From NCBI RefSeq assembly GCF_003626635.1, contig NZ_RAZT01000001.1, positions 496,001-560,000 on the forward strand: a stretch of 64,000 nt of DNA, written 5' to 3'. Made by a program: the position numbers and the translations under genes. Numbering within the stretch: position 1 is the stretch's first letter; each line of letters starts with the position of its first letter. This document shows positions 26,357 through 34,962 of the stretch, in pieces. Under the pieces are notes generated by a model, which saw nothing but the letters and a program-made list of their open reading frames with translations, did not search any database and was not told where the DNA came from. The DNA is from Micromonospora musae. GTDB lineage: Bacteria; Actinomycetota; Actinomycetes; Mycobacteriales; Micromonosporaceae.

Positions 26357-26379
26357 GCGGTCAGCTCACCTCGCCGAGT

Positions 26380-26397
26380 CGGGGGCGGACGCCCCCG
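26380..26397. terminator. Stem-loop between converging genes
   Basis: CGGGGGC and GCCCCCG pair over 7 bp around GGAC, shortly after the regulator stop and facing the VOC gene from the other strand. Confidence 0.5.
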
Positions 26398-26518
26398 GCC
26401 CGGAAGGCACGCCGCACCTCCCAGTCCCCATGCCGGGGCTGGCCGGTCCGGTCCTCCGGGCGCTGCCGCACGGCAGTGCGCGGATCTGCCGAGCTGAGGG
26501 AGGCGTTCGTACGGTGAG

Positions 26519-27238
26519 TCACCTTAGTGCTGCGGCGAGTTCGGCGGCGTTGTCGAACGCGGATGCCGCCCTTTCGGATTCGTCTTCCGTGAGCGTGACG
26601 GAGTGGGCGCGGGCCAGCATCTCGGCCGCCGTCTTCGGATCGTGCAGCACCATCGCCAGTTCGGCGCGGTAGACCAGGATCTCTACCTGCTCGACCGGGT
26701 CGTCGTCGGCTTGTGGGCGGGCCAACGCGCTGTCGAGGATCCGAACGGCCTGTCCGACGCTTCCCCTGGAATCGGCCTGCACGACCGCGTTCGCCAGGGC
26801 CTTGGCCAGCCGCCCGGCAGGCGTGGCGGCCGGCATGGGCGCGGTCGCGGCGTCCCGGAAGACGCGGATCCAGTTGCCGCCCGGGTCGATGACGCTGAAT
26901 CCGCCCAACCCGTCAGCGTTCTTCCGCGCCCTGGGCCGGGTCATCCGCGGCGTTCCGGACACCAGCACCTTGCCGTACGCGGCGCGCATGCCGGCTGCGA
27001 AGGCCCGATGTAGTCCCTCGATGTCCGCGGTGATTACGAGACAGGAGCCATAGGACTGCTCCGGGTCGAATCCGGCGATCTCGAAGAATTGCAGATGCAG
27101 GTCTTCCCGCTGCACCGCCACACACGCGTTGGGCTTGCGTTGCTTGTACGTGGTGCGGAAACCGAGAACTCCGTAGAAGGTTTCGATGTCGTCGATGGAT
27201 GCGCACGGCAGCAGGGGAACGGTCACCTCGTTGGTCAT
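26519..27238 (-). CDS. VOC-fold protein with helical C-terminal extension
   Basis: The 239-residue protein begins with a glyoxalase/bleomycin-resistance (VOC) fold of about 125 residues (VPLLPCASIDDIETFYGVLGF, then DLHLQFFEI, GFSVIDPGGNWIRVF). The C-terminal about 100 residues are Ala-rich and helical (LAKALANAVVQADSR, ILVYRAELAMVLHD, AEMLARAHSVTLTEDE) and look like tetratricopeptide-type helices. The expected metal-ligand pattern of glyoxalase is not clear. Function is unknown. Confidence 0.75.
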   Translation of the reverse strand: MTNEVTVPLLPCASIDDIETFYGVLGFRTTYKQRKPNACVAVQREDLHLQFFEIAGFDPEQSYGSCLVITADIEGLHRAFAAGMRAAYGKVLVSGTPRMTRPRARKNADGLGGFSVIDPGGNWIRVFRDAATAPMPAATPAGRLAKALANAVVQADSRGSVGQAVRILDSALARPQADDDPVEQVEILVYRAELAMVLHDPKTAAEMLARAHSVTLTEDESERAASAFDNAAELAAALR

Positions 27239-27332
27239 GCCTCCTTTCTAAGGATCGCGGGGTGTCCGTCGCACATGGAAATAGCCGATCATCACCTTCG
27301 GCCATCCGATCGGCTGATGACTCAGAAAGCAA

Positions 27333-27351
27333 CGCCGCCCAAAGGGCGGCG
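27333..27351. other. Short stem-loop upstream of the VOC gene
   Basis: CGCCGCCC and GGGCGGCG pair over 8 bp around AAA. It lies between the GNAT terminator and the VOC start and may be a further terminator on the minus strand. Confidence 0.35.
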
Positions 27352-27366
27352 CGGCGCTGACCGTGC

Positions 27367-27404
27367 GGACGTGGTGCACGACCGGCGGGGTGTGCACCAC
27401 GTCC
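27367..27404 (-). terminator. Terminator of the GNAT gene
   Basis: GGACGTGGTGCA and TGCACCACGTCC pair perfectly over 12 bp with a 14-nt loop. The structure begins 7 bases after the GNAT stop codon. Confidence 0.7.
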
Positions 27405-27411
27405 CCGTACG

Positions 27412-27975
27412 TCATCCGGCGTGCGCGCGTTGCGTCGCCTCGAAGCGGGCGCGGTCGAGGAAGGCGAGCTGGGCGCGCTTCTCCGGCAGGTCGATCTCGG
27501 GGCCGAGGACGAACCCTTCGATCTCCAGCCGGTGCAGGGCCCGGTGGTTGCGTACGTCGGGTTCGACGACGATCCGCCGGGCGGTCGGATCCGCGAACAG
27601 GAACCGGGCGAGGGCGGGACCGATCGCGGTGGTGAGGCCCCGCAGGTAGCGGCGGGTGGGGCTGAGCAGCAGGTGGATTCCGATGTCGCCGGGCTGGACG
27701 TCGTACCGCTCGCCGACCGGGTCCGCGTCGGGCTGGTAGGTCTGGAACAGCCCGACCGGCTCATCGTCGATCGTGATCAGGTACGCGTGATGGGTCGGCA
27801 GGCCGTCGATGAACTCGTAGATCTCGCGTACCTGCTCGACGCTGTGCGTGCCCATTCCCCAGAACGAGTTGCGGGGTCGGCTGACCCAGGCGTGCAGCAG
27901 GTCCGCGTGCGCGTCCGGGTTCACGGTCACGAGTGACAGCTCGCCGAGGTCGTGGATCTTCTCCTGGTAGGTCAT
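27412..27975 (-). CDS. GNAT acyltransferase of the siderophore type (IucB/RhbD-like)
   Basis: The 187-residue protein has the pattern of acetyltransferases that act in siderophore assembly: LHAWVSRPRNSFWGM, VGLFQTYQ, GDIGIHLLLSP (CoA-site strand), RRIVVEPDVRNHRALHRL and LPEKRAQLAFL. Family members acylate hydroxylamino-lysine or related amines. It is divergent to the siderophore operon and shares the iron-box region at 28114. No N-hydroxylating monooxygenase gene is seen here, so its amine substrate is unclear. Confidence 0.85.
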   Translation of the reverse strand: MTYQEKIHDLGELSLVTVNPDAHADLLHAWVSRPRNSFWGMGTHSVEQVREIYEFIDGLPTHHAYLITIDDEPVGLFQTYQPDADPVGERYDVQPGDIGIHLLLSPTRRYLRGLTTAIGPALARFLFADPTARRIVVEPDVRNHRALHRLEIEGFVLGPEIDLPEKRAQLAFLDRARFEATQRAHAG

Positions 27976-28113
27976 GGTGCCCTGTCCTTGGGTGAGGTGA
28001 GGTGGATCGGCTGAGCGGCGGTCGACGCCGGCTCGGGTGGTCCGTGAGGGCGAGACCCGGGTCGTCGTCGCGCGGGCGCCGAGGTGTGGGCCGGCGTTCC
28101 GTCCGGCGCGGCA

Positions 28114-28132
28114 TTAGGTTAGCCTGACCTAA
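28114..28132. promoter_or_regulatory. Iron box (DtxR/IdeR operator) in the divergent siderophore promoter
   Basis: TTAGGTTAGCCTGACCTAA matches the 19-bp DtxR/IdeR consensus TTAGGTTAGCCTAACCTAA at 18 positions. A second, partial site (AAGGCTGACCTT, about 28136-28147) follows at once. Iron-loaded repressor bound here should shut off both the GNAT gene and the operon from 28160. Confidence 0.9.
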
Positions 28133-28159
28133 CTAAGGCTGACCTTAACTGGAGGGCGC

Positions 28160-28870
28160 GTGAAACGTAACTGGGAAGCTGTGGTGCTCCGGGCCATGGG
28201 CGGCCGGGACTTTCGGCTTACCGTGCGCGCCACCGAGTCCGTCCACGGGCACTACCAGCGACTGATCGTCGACGACGGTGGGCTGCTGGAGACCTGCGGC
28301 GTGCACCCCACCATGTGGATCCGCCTCTGGTTCGACGACGGCGGCCGCGCGCACCAGCGCGCGTACACACTGGTCGACCCGGACCCCACGACCGGCCGGT
28401 TCGGTCTCGAGTTCGCGCTGCACGACGGCTGCGCCGCCCGGTGGGCGACCACCGCGAAGATCGGCGACACCATCGACGCGACCGTGCAGGGCAGCGCCTT
28501 CGAACTCCCGGACCCCGCGCCGGAGCATCTCTACCTGGTCGGGGATGCCGCCTCCCTGCCGGCGGTGAACAGCCTGCTCGACACGGCCGCCGACATCCCG
28601 GCGACGATCTGGCTGGAGTACGCCCACGAGGGCGAGCAGGCGCTCACGCCTCGGGCCCGTCTGCACCACGACGTGACCTGGGTGCCGCGCCGCGACGGCG
28701 GTCAGCACCTGGTGGAGACCGTCTGCGCCGCGCTCTCCGGCAGCGACACCGCCCACTACTGGGTGGCCTGCGAGGCGGCCAGCACCCGCAGCATCAGCCG
28801 GCACATCCGGCGCGCCCTCGGCGTCGACCGACGGCAACTCACCTCGCTCGGCTACTGGAGAGCCACGTGA
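28160..28870 (+). CDS. Siderophore-interacting protein (FAD-dependent ferric-siderophore reductase)
   Basis: The 236-residue protein belongs to the ViuB/SIP family, which reduces Fe(III)-siderophore in the cytoplasm to release iron. QRAYTLVD is the RxYT flavin-binding motif near residue 75; HDGCAARWA, GSAFELPD and YLVGDAASLPAV follow, then the C-terminal NAD(P)H-binding part with YWVACEAASTRSIS. GTG 28160 follows GGAGGG and lies 28 bases after the iron box. It is the first gene of the operon. Confidence 0.92.
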   Translation: MKRNWEAVVLRAMGGRDFRLTVRATESVHGHYQRLIVDDGGLLETCGVHPTMWIRLWFDDGGRAHQRAYTLVDPDPTTGRFGLEFALHDGCAARWATTAKIGDTIDATVQGSAFELPDPAPEHLYLVGDAASLPAVNSLLDTAADIPATIWLEYAHEGEQALTPRARLHHDVTWVPRRDGGQHLVETVCAALSGSDTAHYWVACEAASTRSISRHIRRALGVDRRQLTSLGYWRAT

Positions 28871-28962
28871 CGGACGCCCCCGACGCCCGCCGCGCCCACC
28901 ACCGGCCCGGACGAGCGCGACACGTGCACGGCCCGGCCGGTGCCGCGACGGCCGCCGCGTGA
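28867..28962 (+). other. Possible 31-codon coupling ORF between SIP and exporter genes
   Basis: GTG 28867 overlaps the SIP stop (GTGA). The frame runs 31 codons, rich in Ala, Arg and His, and its TGA at 28960-28962 overlaps the exporter GTG at 28959. This is the same bridging layout as at 1053 and 21523. The ORF has no recognised motif. Confidence 0.4.
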
Positions 28963-30536
28963 GCGTTGCCCGAACCGCCGGCCCGGAACCGGTCACGCGG
29001 CCGGCAGCCGGCCGCTGGCTGGTCCTCGCCGTGCTCTGTCTCGCCCAACTCGTCGTGGTGCTGGACAACACCGTGCTGACCGTGGCGGTGCCGGTCCTCA
29101 CCGCCGAACTGCGGGCGAGCACCGCCGACATTCAGTGGATCATCAACGCGTACGCCCTGGTCCTCTCCGGGCTGCTGCTCACCGCCGGCAGCGCCGCCGA
29201 CCGGTACGGACGCCGGCGAATGCTGCTCGCCGGGCTCCTCCTGTTCGGGCTCGGCTCACTCGCCGCCGGGCTCGCCCGCAGCAGCGAGCAGCTGATCGCG
29301 GCCCGGGCCGGGATGGGTGTCGGCGGCGCCCTGCTGGTCACCGCCACCCTCGCCGTGGCGATGCAGGTCTTCGACGCGGCCGAACGGCCCCGCGCGATCG
29401 GCATCTGGGCGGCCACCAGCGCATTGGGCTTCGCCGCCGGACCGCCGATCGGCGGGGCCGTCCTGGCCCACCTGCCGTGGAACGCCATCTTCCTGATGAA
29501 CCTGCCGGTCGTGCTGGTCTGCCTGGTCGCCGCGCGGGCCCTCGTACCCGCGTCCCGCGACCGGGCCGGCGGACGCCCCGACCTGGTCGGGGCGTCGCTC
29601 TCGATCGCCGGGCTCACCGCGGTCGTCTGGTCGATCATCGCCGGACCCGAGCGGGGCTGGGCCTCGACCGAGGTGGTCGGTGCGGCCGTCGGCGGAGTGC
29701 TCCTGCTCGGGGTCTTCGTCGGCTGGGAACGCCGGGTCAGCGCACCCATGCTGGACATGCACTTCTTCCGGGACCAGCGCTTCGTCGGCGCGGTCTGCGG
29801 CGTCGTGCTCATCACCTTCGGCGCGACCGGCGCGCTCTTCCTGCTCACCCAGCACCTGCAGTTCGTCCGCGGCTACCCCGCCTGGGAGGCGGGTCTGCGG
29901 ATGGCGCCGTTCGCACTCTCCATCGTGGTGCTCAACGTCAGTGGTGTCGCCACGGCGTGGATCCGCCGGCTCGGCCGTCCGGCGGCCATCGCGCTCGGCA
30001 TGGCGCTGCTCGCGGGCGGCCTCGCCCTCGTCACCCACGGCCCGCCCGACGGCTACGGGACGCTGCTCTGCGGTCTGCTCGTGATGGGCACGGGTTGCGC
30101 CGTGGCGAACCCGGCGATCGTAGAGGCGGTGATGAGCGCCATCCCGGCGGAGAAGGCCGGCGCCGGCGCCGGCGTCGACGGCACCATGACGGAAGTCGGC
30201 AGCAGCCTCGGCATCGCCGTGCTCGGCGCCGTGCTCAACGCACGGTTCACCGCCTTGCTGCCGGCCGCGCTGGCCGGCGCCGGCTCGTTCCCGGCCGCCC
30301 TCGCCGCCGCCGACGGGCCGCACCGGGAGACCGTCGTCGCCGCCTTCGGCGCCGCGCTGAAGACCGGCCAGAGCGTGGGGGCCGTCGCCGTCCTGGTGGG
30401 CGGCCTGGTCGCCGCGGGGCTGCTGCACCGCGCCGAACGCCGGCACTCCCCGCCGGACAGCCGAGAGCACCGGCCGGAGCGCGAGACCGGTGCGGCCCTC
30501 GACGCGCGGCCCCGCACCGCCGGGCCGGCGCGCTAG
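28959..30536 (+). CDS. MFS exporter, DHA2 (14-TM) family, probable siderophore export
   Basis: The 525-residue membrane protein has about fourteen hydrophobic segments. VVVLDNTVLTVAVPVL is the motif of the EmrB/QacA (DHA2) branch, and GSAADRYGRRRML is MFS motif A. Proton-driven drug and metabolite exporters are of this type. Its place between the ferric-siderophore reductase and the biosynthetic genes suggests that it exports the apo-siderophore. Confidence 0.9.
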   Translation: MSVARTAGPEPVTRPAAGRWLVLAVLCLAQLVVVLDNTVLTVAVPVLTAELRASTADIQWIINAYALVLSGLLLTAGSAADRYGRRRMLLAGLLLFGLGSLAAGLARSSEQLIAARAGMGVGGALLVTATLAVAMQVFDAAERPRAIGIWAATSALGFAAGPPIGGAVLAHLPWNAIFLMNLPVVLVCLVAARALVPASRDRAGGRPDLVGASLSIAGLTAVVWSIIAGPERGWASTEVVGAAVGGVLLLGVFVGWERRVSAPMLDMHFFRDQRFVGAVCGVVLITFGATGALFLLTQHLQFVRGYPAWEAGLRMAPFALSIVVLNVSGVATAWIRRLGRPAAIALGMALLAGGLALVTHGPPDGYGTLLCGLLVMGTGCAVANPAIVEAVMSAIPAEKAGAGAGVDGTMTEVGSSLGIAVLGAVLNARFTALLPAALAGAGSFPAALAAADGPHRETVVAAFGAALKTGQSVGAVAVLVGGLVAAGLLHRAERRHSPPDSREHRPERETGAALDARPRTAGPAR

Positions 30537-30575
30537 GCGAAGACGTTCTCGACTCGTTGCATCGACGGAGGCCGG

Positions 30576-31745
30576 ATGCCGCTGTACCTCACCGCGTTGA
30601 ACCCCACCGACGCGGTCCTGGACGGGTTCCTGCCCGCCGCCGCCCGGCTCGGGCTGCCGGTCACCGTGCTGACCGACCGTCCCGACCAGTGGCCCGCCGG
30701 GGTGCCGGTCGCGCGGTGCGCGGTCCGCGACCCGGCGGCCGTGGCCGCCGCAGCCACCCGAGCGCTAGCCCTGCTCTCCAACAGCGACCACCTCCAGGAG
30801 GCGACCGCGATTGCCGCGGGCACGCTCGGACTGCCCGGCAAGGATCCCCGATCCGCCCGGACCTGCAAGGACAAGGCCGCCGCCCGCCAGGTGATCGCCG
30901 ACCGGGGGCTCGACGTGGTACGCACCGTGCCCGTCGACCCGGGCGCGCTGCCCGCGACACCCGACGACCTGTTCCCGGCCGTGGTGAAGCCCCGCGACGG
31001 GGTCGCCAGCGAGGACGTCTACCTGGTGGCGGAGCGCGACGAGCTGACCGCCCGGATCGCGGAGATCCGCAGCCGGCGGCCGGAGGTCGCGTTGGTCGTC
31101 GAGGAGTACCTCGACGGGGAGCTGCGCACCTACGACACCCTCGGCGACGCGAACGGGCGGGCGCTCCTCGGCGGATGGCGTACCGGCCTCGGCCCGCCGC
31201 CGACCTTCACCGAGCTGAGCCTCGACTGGTCGCCCCCGCCGGACACCGACCACGCCCAGCTCCGCACCCGGCTCGACGCGCTCGGCGTCGGCTTCGGCGC
31301 CTGCCACACCGAGTACGTCGTGCAGGACGGCCGGGTACGGCTGATCGAGGTGAACTACCGTCTGATCGGCGACCGGATGGACCTGATCCTCGCCGAGCTG
31401 CTCGGCGTGCCCTTGTTCGAACACGTCATCCGGCTGCACCTCGGTGAGCCCCTGAGCGCCCTCACCCTGCCGGACCCGGCCGCCGTCGACAGGTACGCCC
31501 GCGTCGAGTACGTCTGCGCCGACCGGTCGGGACGGCTCGCCGCCGCCCCCGGCCGCATCGACACCGTCCACGACGGTGTCCGGCTCGGCTGCCGGCCGCT
31601 GCGCGAGGTCGGCGGTGTCGCCGAACGCACCGGCACCAACCGCGACTACCTCGCGGTGCTGCACGGCATCGGCCCCGACCGGGACGCGGTCCGGGCCGCG
31701 CTGACCGCCTTCCGACGCGATCTGCGGTGGACGATCGACGGATGA
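30576..31745 (+). CDS. ATP-grasp ligase of siderophore biosynthesis
   Basis: The 389-residue enzyme has an N-terminal alpha/beta domain (LYLTALNPTDAVLDGFLPAA) and an ATP-grasp core: LPGKDPRSARTCKDKAAARQ, FPAVVKPRDGVASEDVYLV, VVEEYLDGELRTYD and RLIEVNYRLIGDRMDL, the last carrying the metal-binding E and N. Such enzymes join a carboxylate to an amine or thiol with ATP. ATP-grasp enzymes accompany some NRPS-independent siderophore clusters but have no part in the best-known ones, so the step is unassigned. Its stop overlaps the next gene (ATGA). Confidence 0.85.
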   Translation: MPLYLTALNPTDAVLDGFLPAAARLGLPVTVLTDRPDQWPAGVPVARCAVRDPAAVAAAATRALALLSNSDHLQEATAIAAGTLGLPGKDPRSARTCKDKAAARQVIADRGLDVVRTVPVDPGALPATPDDLFPAVVKPRDGVASEDVYLVAERDELTARIAEIRSRRPEVALVVEEYLDGELRTYDTLGDANGRALLGGWRTGLGPPPTFTELSLDWSPPPDTDHAQLRTRLDALGVGFGACHTEYVVQDGRVRLIEVNYRLIGDRMDLILAELLGVPLFEHVIRLHLGEPLSALTLPDPAAVDRYARVEYVCADRSGRLAAAPGRIDTVHDGVRLGCRPLREVGGVAERTGTNRDYLAVLHGIGPDRDAVRAALTAFRRDLRWTIDG

Positions 31746-33370
31746 CCGACGACAGCGAGCGGGAGGTCTTCTCCCGGGTGCTCGACGCGCTGCTACGCGA
31801 GGACCATCTCGGCCTGACCAGCAACGGCAGGCCGCGGGGCGGGCAGTGGTGGGAGGCTCCGCACCGCGACGGGCTGCTCCGGATCCCGGTCCGCGCGGAC
31901 GGCTTCCAACAGCTTCTCCGCAGCGCCGCTCCCGTGCTGCACGTCGAGCCCGCCAGCGGCGACGGGTACCGCGTGGACACCGTGGACGGGCTGCTCACCT
32001 TGTTGGCGCCGCAGGACGACGCGGAGGCCGAGGCGGGCTGGGCGGTCTTCACCGACGAGTGCCGGGCGGACCTGCGGGCACGCCGGCTCGCCGCCCGCGC
32101 CCGGCCCCGGGTGTTCGCCTCGATCGCCGCCGAGCTGGCCGCCGCGCCCACGGGGATGCCGGCCGCGATGCTCGACGAGGTGCTCGCCGCGTACGCCGGG
32201 CATCCGATCTACCCCACCGACCGCTGCCGGCACGGGCTCGGCGACGACGAGCTGCGCCGCTACGCGCCCGAACACGCGCCCCGCTTCGCGCTGCGCTGGA
32301 GTCCCACTCCGGCGGCGGCGCTGCGGCTCACCGGTGAGCTTCCCGCCTGGTGGCCGCGCTCCCCGCACCCGGAGACGATCCTGGTGCCGGTCCATCCGCT
32401 CACCGCCGCCCGCAACGCACTGCCCCTGGTCGACCCGCCGCCCGTGCACGTGCGGCCCACCCTCTCCATGCGGACCGTGGCGCTCGCGGACGATCCGTAC
32501 ACGCATCTGAAGCTGCCGCTGCCGACGGCGACCCTCGGCGCGCGCAACCGCCGGATGCTGCACCCGGACACCCTCGCCGACGGCGCCGCGATCGCTGGTC
32601 TGCTCGACCGGACCGCCGCCGCCGAACCGGCCTTCGCCGGCCGGATCCGGCACGCCGACGAGGGGACCTACGGGCGGGTCGGCGACGACGACCGGCGCAG
32701 CTTCCTGCTGCGCCGCTTCCCCCGCGACCTGGCCGACGTGCGGGTGGTCCCGGTCGCGGCGCTCGCCGCCCCGGACCCCGTCGCGGGCACGGTGCTCGAA
32801 CGGGTCAGCCCGGGTGACCCCGAGGCGCTGCTCGCGTCCTATCTGGACCTGCTGCTCGACTGGCACGTCTGCCTGTGGCTACGGTACGGGGTGGCCCTCG
32901 AGGCGCACCCGCAGAACATCCACCTCCTGCTGCACGGCGACGGGACGGTCGGTCTGCTCTACAAGGACAACGACGGGGCGCGGCTGGACCCCCGCCACCG
33001 CGGTCCCGACCGGCTGACGCTGCGCGACGAACGGATGTGGGCACGTGATCCACAGGAGCTCGCCGACGTGTTCATCACCATCACACTCCACCTGGCCGCG
33101 GCCGCGCCGCTGATCGCGCTCGCCGCCCGGGGGGTACGGGTCCCGACGCCGGCGCAGGCGTTGACGTCCCGGCTGGCCGCGGCCCGGGACCGGTGGGGGG
33201 CCGCGGCCACGTCGCGGATGTTCACCGAGCGGGTGTTGCGGGCCGCCCGGCTCCCGGTCAAGGCGATGGTCACCGCCGGCACCCTCCTGCCCAAGCAGCG
33301 CCTCGGCTGTGCCGACGTCAACAAGTACTACCGGCGGACCGGCCCGAACTACCTGCGGGAGACGCGATGA
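31742..33370 (+). CDS. IucA/IucC-family siderophore synthetase (motif-variant)
   Basis: The 542-residue protein belongs to the NRPS-independent siderophore (NIS) synthetases, which adenylate a carboxylate such as citrate and condense it with an amine. Seen are ILVPVHPL, RPTLSMRTVAL, THLKLPLPTATLGARNRRML and, at the C-terminus, VKAMVTAGTLLPKQRLGCAD with NKYY. The usual ATP-site motif GHPxHPxxKxRxG is here GHPIYPTDRCRHG, with Tyr for His and Arg for Lys. It overlaps both neighbours by 4 bases. The acceptor and donor cannot be read from sequence. Confidence 0.9.
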   Translation: MTDDSEREVFSRVLDALLREDHLGLTSNGRPRGGQWWEAPHRDGLLRIPVRADGFQQLLRSAAPVLHVEPASGDGYRVDTVDGLLTLLAPQDDAEAEAGWAVFTDECRADLRARRLAARARPRVFASIAAELAAAPTGMPAAMLDEVLAAYAGHPIYPTDRCRHGLGDDELRRYAPEHAPRFALRWSPTPAAALRLTGELPAWWPRSPHPETILVPVHPLTAARNALPLVDPPPVHVRPTLSMRTVALADDPYTHLKLPLPTATLGARNRRMLHPDTLADGAAIAGLLDRTAAAEPAFAGRIRHADEGTYGRVGDDDRRSFLLRRFPRDLADVRVVPVAALAAPDPVAGTVLERVSPGDPEALLASYLDLLLDWHVCLWLRYGVALEAHPQNIHLLLHGDGTVGLLYKDNDGARLDPRHRGPDRLTLRDERMWARDPQELADVFITITLHLAAAAPLIALAARGVRVPTPAQALTSRLAAARDRWGAAATSRMFTERVLRAARLPVKAMVTAGTLLPKQRLGCADVNKYYRRTGPNYLRETR

Positions 33371-34962
33371 CGGGCACCCGACTGCGCACCCGGCGGCACC
33401 TCGACACCGACCGGCGGGCCGACCTCTCCGCCGCGCACGCCGTCTTCGGCTGCGTCCTGCGCGAGCTCGCGCTGCCCGACGGCGACGCGACCGCGACCGA
33501 CCGCGAGGCGCGGCTGCGGCTACGGCACCTCGACGTGACGCTGCGCTGCGCCGTCACGCGCCGCTCGCCGCTCGGCGCGCACCGGTACGCGGGTCCGGTG
33601 CAGCGGCAGGTCGGTGAGCAGCGGTGGGAGAAGCTGGACCCGATCCAGTTGGCCGATCTCGTCGCGGCGGAACTGACCGCGCGCACCGGCCAGGTCAACG
33701 AGGAGTTCCTCGATCAGGTGCGGGCCAGCCGGGACGCGGTGGCACGGCTGCTGGCCGAGCGGCCGGCGCAGGACCCGACCCCGACCGGTGAAGCCGCCGT
33801 CGACAGCTACGTGGACTCCGAACAGTCGCTGGTCTTCGGCCACCCGCACCATCCCGCCCCGAAGTGGCGCAGCGGCGACCCGGAGACCTGGCGGTGCTAC
33901 GCCCCGGAGCTACGCACCGCGTTCCAGCTGCACTGGCTCGCGGTCCCGGACGAGCTGGTCGCCGACGCCGGCCCCGTCGACCCGCTCCTGGCGGCCCTCG
34001 ATCCGCCCCGACCGCCGGCCGGGCACCGGGTGCTGCCCGTACACCCGTGGCAGCTGAGCCTGGTCCCCCCGCCCGCCCCGCTGCGCCGGCTCGGCGCGGC
34101 CGGCGTTCCGGTGCGACCCACGGCGAGCGTACGCACCCTCTATTCCCCCGCCGCCGACCTGTTCGTCAAGACCAGCCTGCACGTGCGCATCACCAACTGC
34201 CTGCGCAAGAACGCGCGGTACGAGCTCAGCGGCGCGGTCGCCCTGACCGGCCTGTTGTCCCGGATACCGTTGCCGCCCGGCGTCGCCCTGCTCACCGAAC
34301 CCGCCTACCGCACCGTCGACGCGCCGGGCGCGGACGAGGCCTACGGATCGATCCTGCGCACCGGGCTGCGCCCGCACCTGCGGTCCGGGGAGACCCCCGT
34401 GCTGGCGGCCGCGCTCGCCGCCGCACCGCTGACCCCGCCCGAGCCGGTGGCCTGGTGGCGGGCGTACGTCCGGCTGCTCGTCCCGGCGGTGCTGCGCTCG
34501 TGGCTCGCGCACGGCGTGGTGCACGAGGCGCACCTGCAGAACGTCGTAGTGCTGCTCGACCAGGACCGCAGGCCGGTGCGGATGCTGCTGCGGGACCTGG
34601 AGGGCGTGAAGCTGGACACCGAACGGTGGACGGTCTGGCCGGACGGCGTTCCGCCGCAGGCCGGCTACGGCCCGCAGGCCGCCCGCCGACGGGTCGTCTA
34701 CTGCCTCTTCGTCAACCACCTGGCGGGGATCTGCGGCGCGCTCGCCGACGGGCTGGCCGGGATCGAGCCCCAGCTGTGGCGGGAGGTGCGGGCCGTCGTC
34801 ACCGCCGTCGCCGCCGACCTCGGCGATCCACCGGAGCTACGCGGGTTGCTGCGGGGAGAACCGTTGACCGCGAAGGCGAACCTGCTCGTCCGGTGGCGGC
34901 GCGACGCCGACCGGGCCGCCCCGTTCGTTCCGGTGCCGAACCCGTTCGGCGGGGCACGATGA
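33367..34962 (+). CDS. IucA/IucC-family siderophore synthetase (canonical motif)
   Basis: The 531-residue NIS synthetase has the canonical ATP-site motif FGHPHHPAPKWRSG near residue 160, YAPELRTAFQLHW, VLPVHPWQLS, RPTASVRTLY, FVKTSLHVRITNCLRKN and HEAHLQNVVVLL, with the C-terminal FerA-like ferric-reductase/FhuF-type segment LVNHLAG-like (CLFVNHLAGICG). It should form the second amide or ester bond of the siderophore. ATG 33367 overlaps the preceding stop; its own stop overlaps the decarboxylase start. Confidence 0.92.
   Translation: MTGTRLRTRRHLDTDRRADLSAAHAVFGCVLRELALPDGDATATDREARLRLRHLDVTLRCAVTRRSPLGAHRYAGPVQRQVGEQRWEKLDPIQLADLVAAELTARTGQVNEEFLDQVRASRDAVARLLAERPAQDPTPTGEAAVDSYVDSEQSLVFGHPHHPAPKWRSGDPETWRCYAPELRTAFQLHWLAVPDELVADAGPVDPLLAALDPPRPPAGHRVLPVHPWQLSLVPPPAPLRRLGAAGVPVRPTASVRTLYSPAADLFVKTSLHVRITNCLRKNARYELSGAVALTGLLSRIPLPPGVALLTEPAYRTVDAPGADEAYGSILRTGLRPHLRSGETPVLAAALAAAPLTPPEPVAWWRAYVRLLVPAVLRSWLAHGVVHEAHLQNVVVLLDQDRRPVRMLLRDLEGVKLDTERWTVWPDGVPPQAGYGPQAARRRVVYCLFVNHLAGICGALADGLAGIEPQLWREVRAVVTAVAADLGDPPELRGLLRGEPLTAKANLLVRWRRDADRAAPFVPVPNPFGGAR

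Noticed and set aside
26357..26518. Small ORF at 26245-26517 or 26430-26672 on the plus strand
   Set aside because: No family pattern or ribosome-binding site; it overlaps the end of the regulator gene and the VOC gene in other frames.
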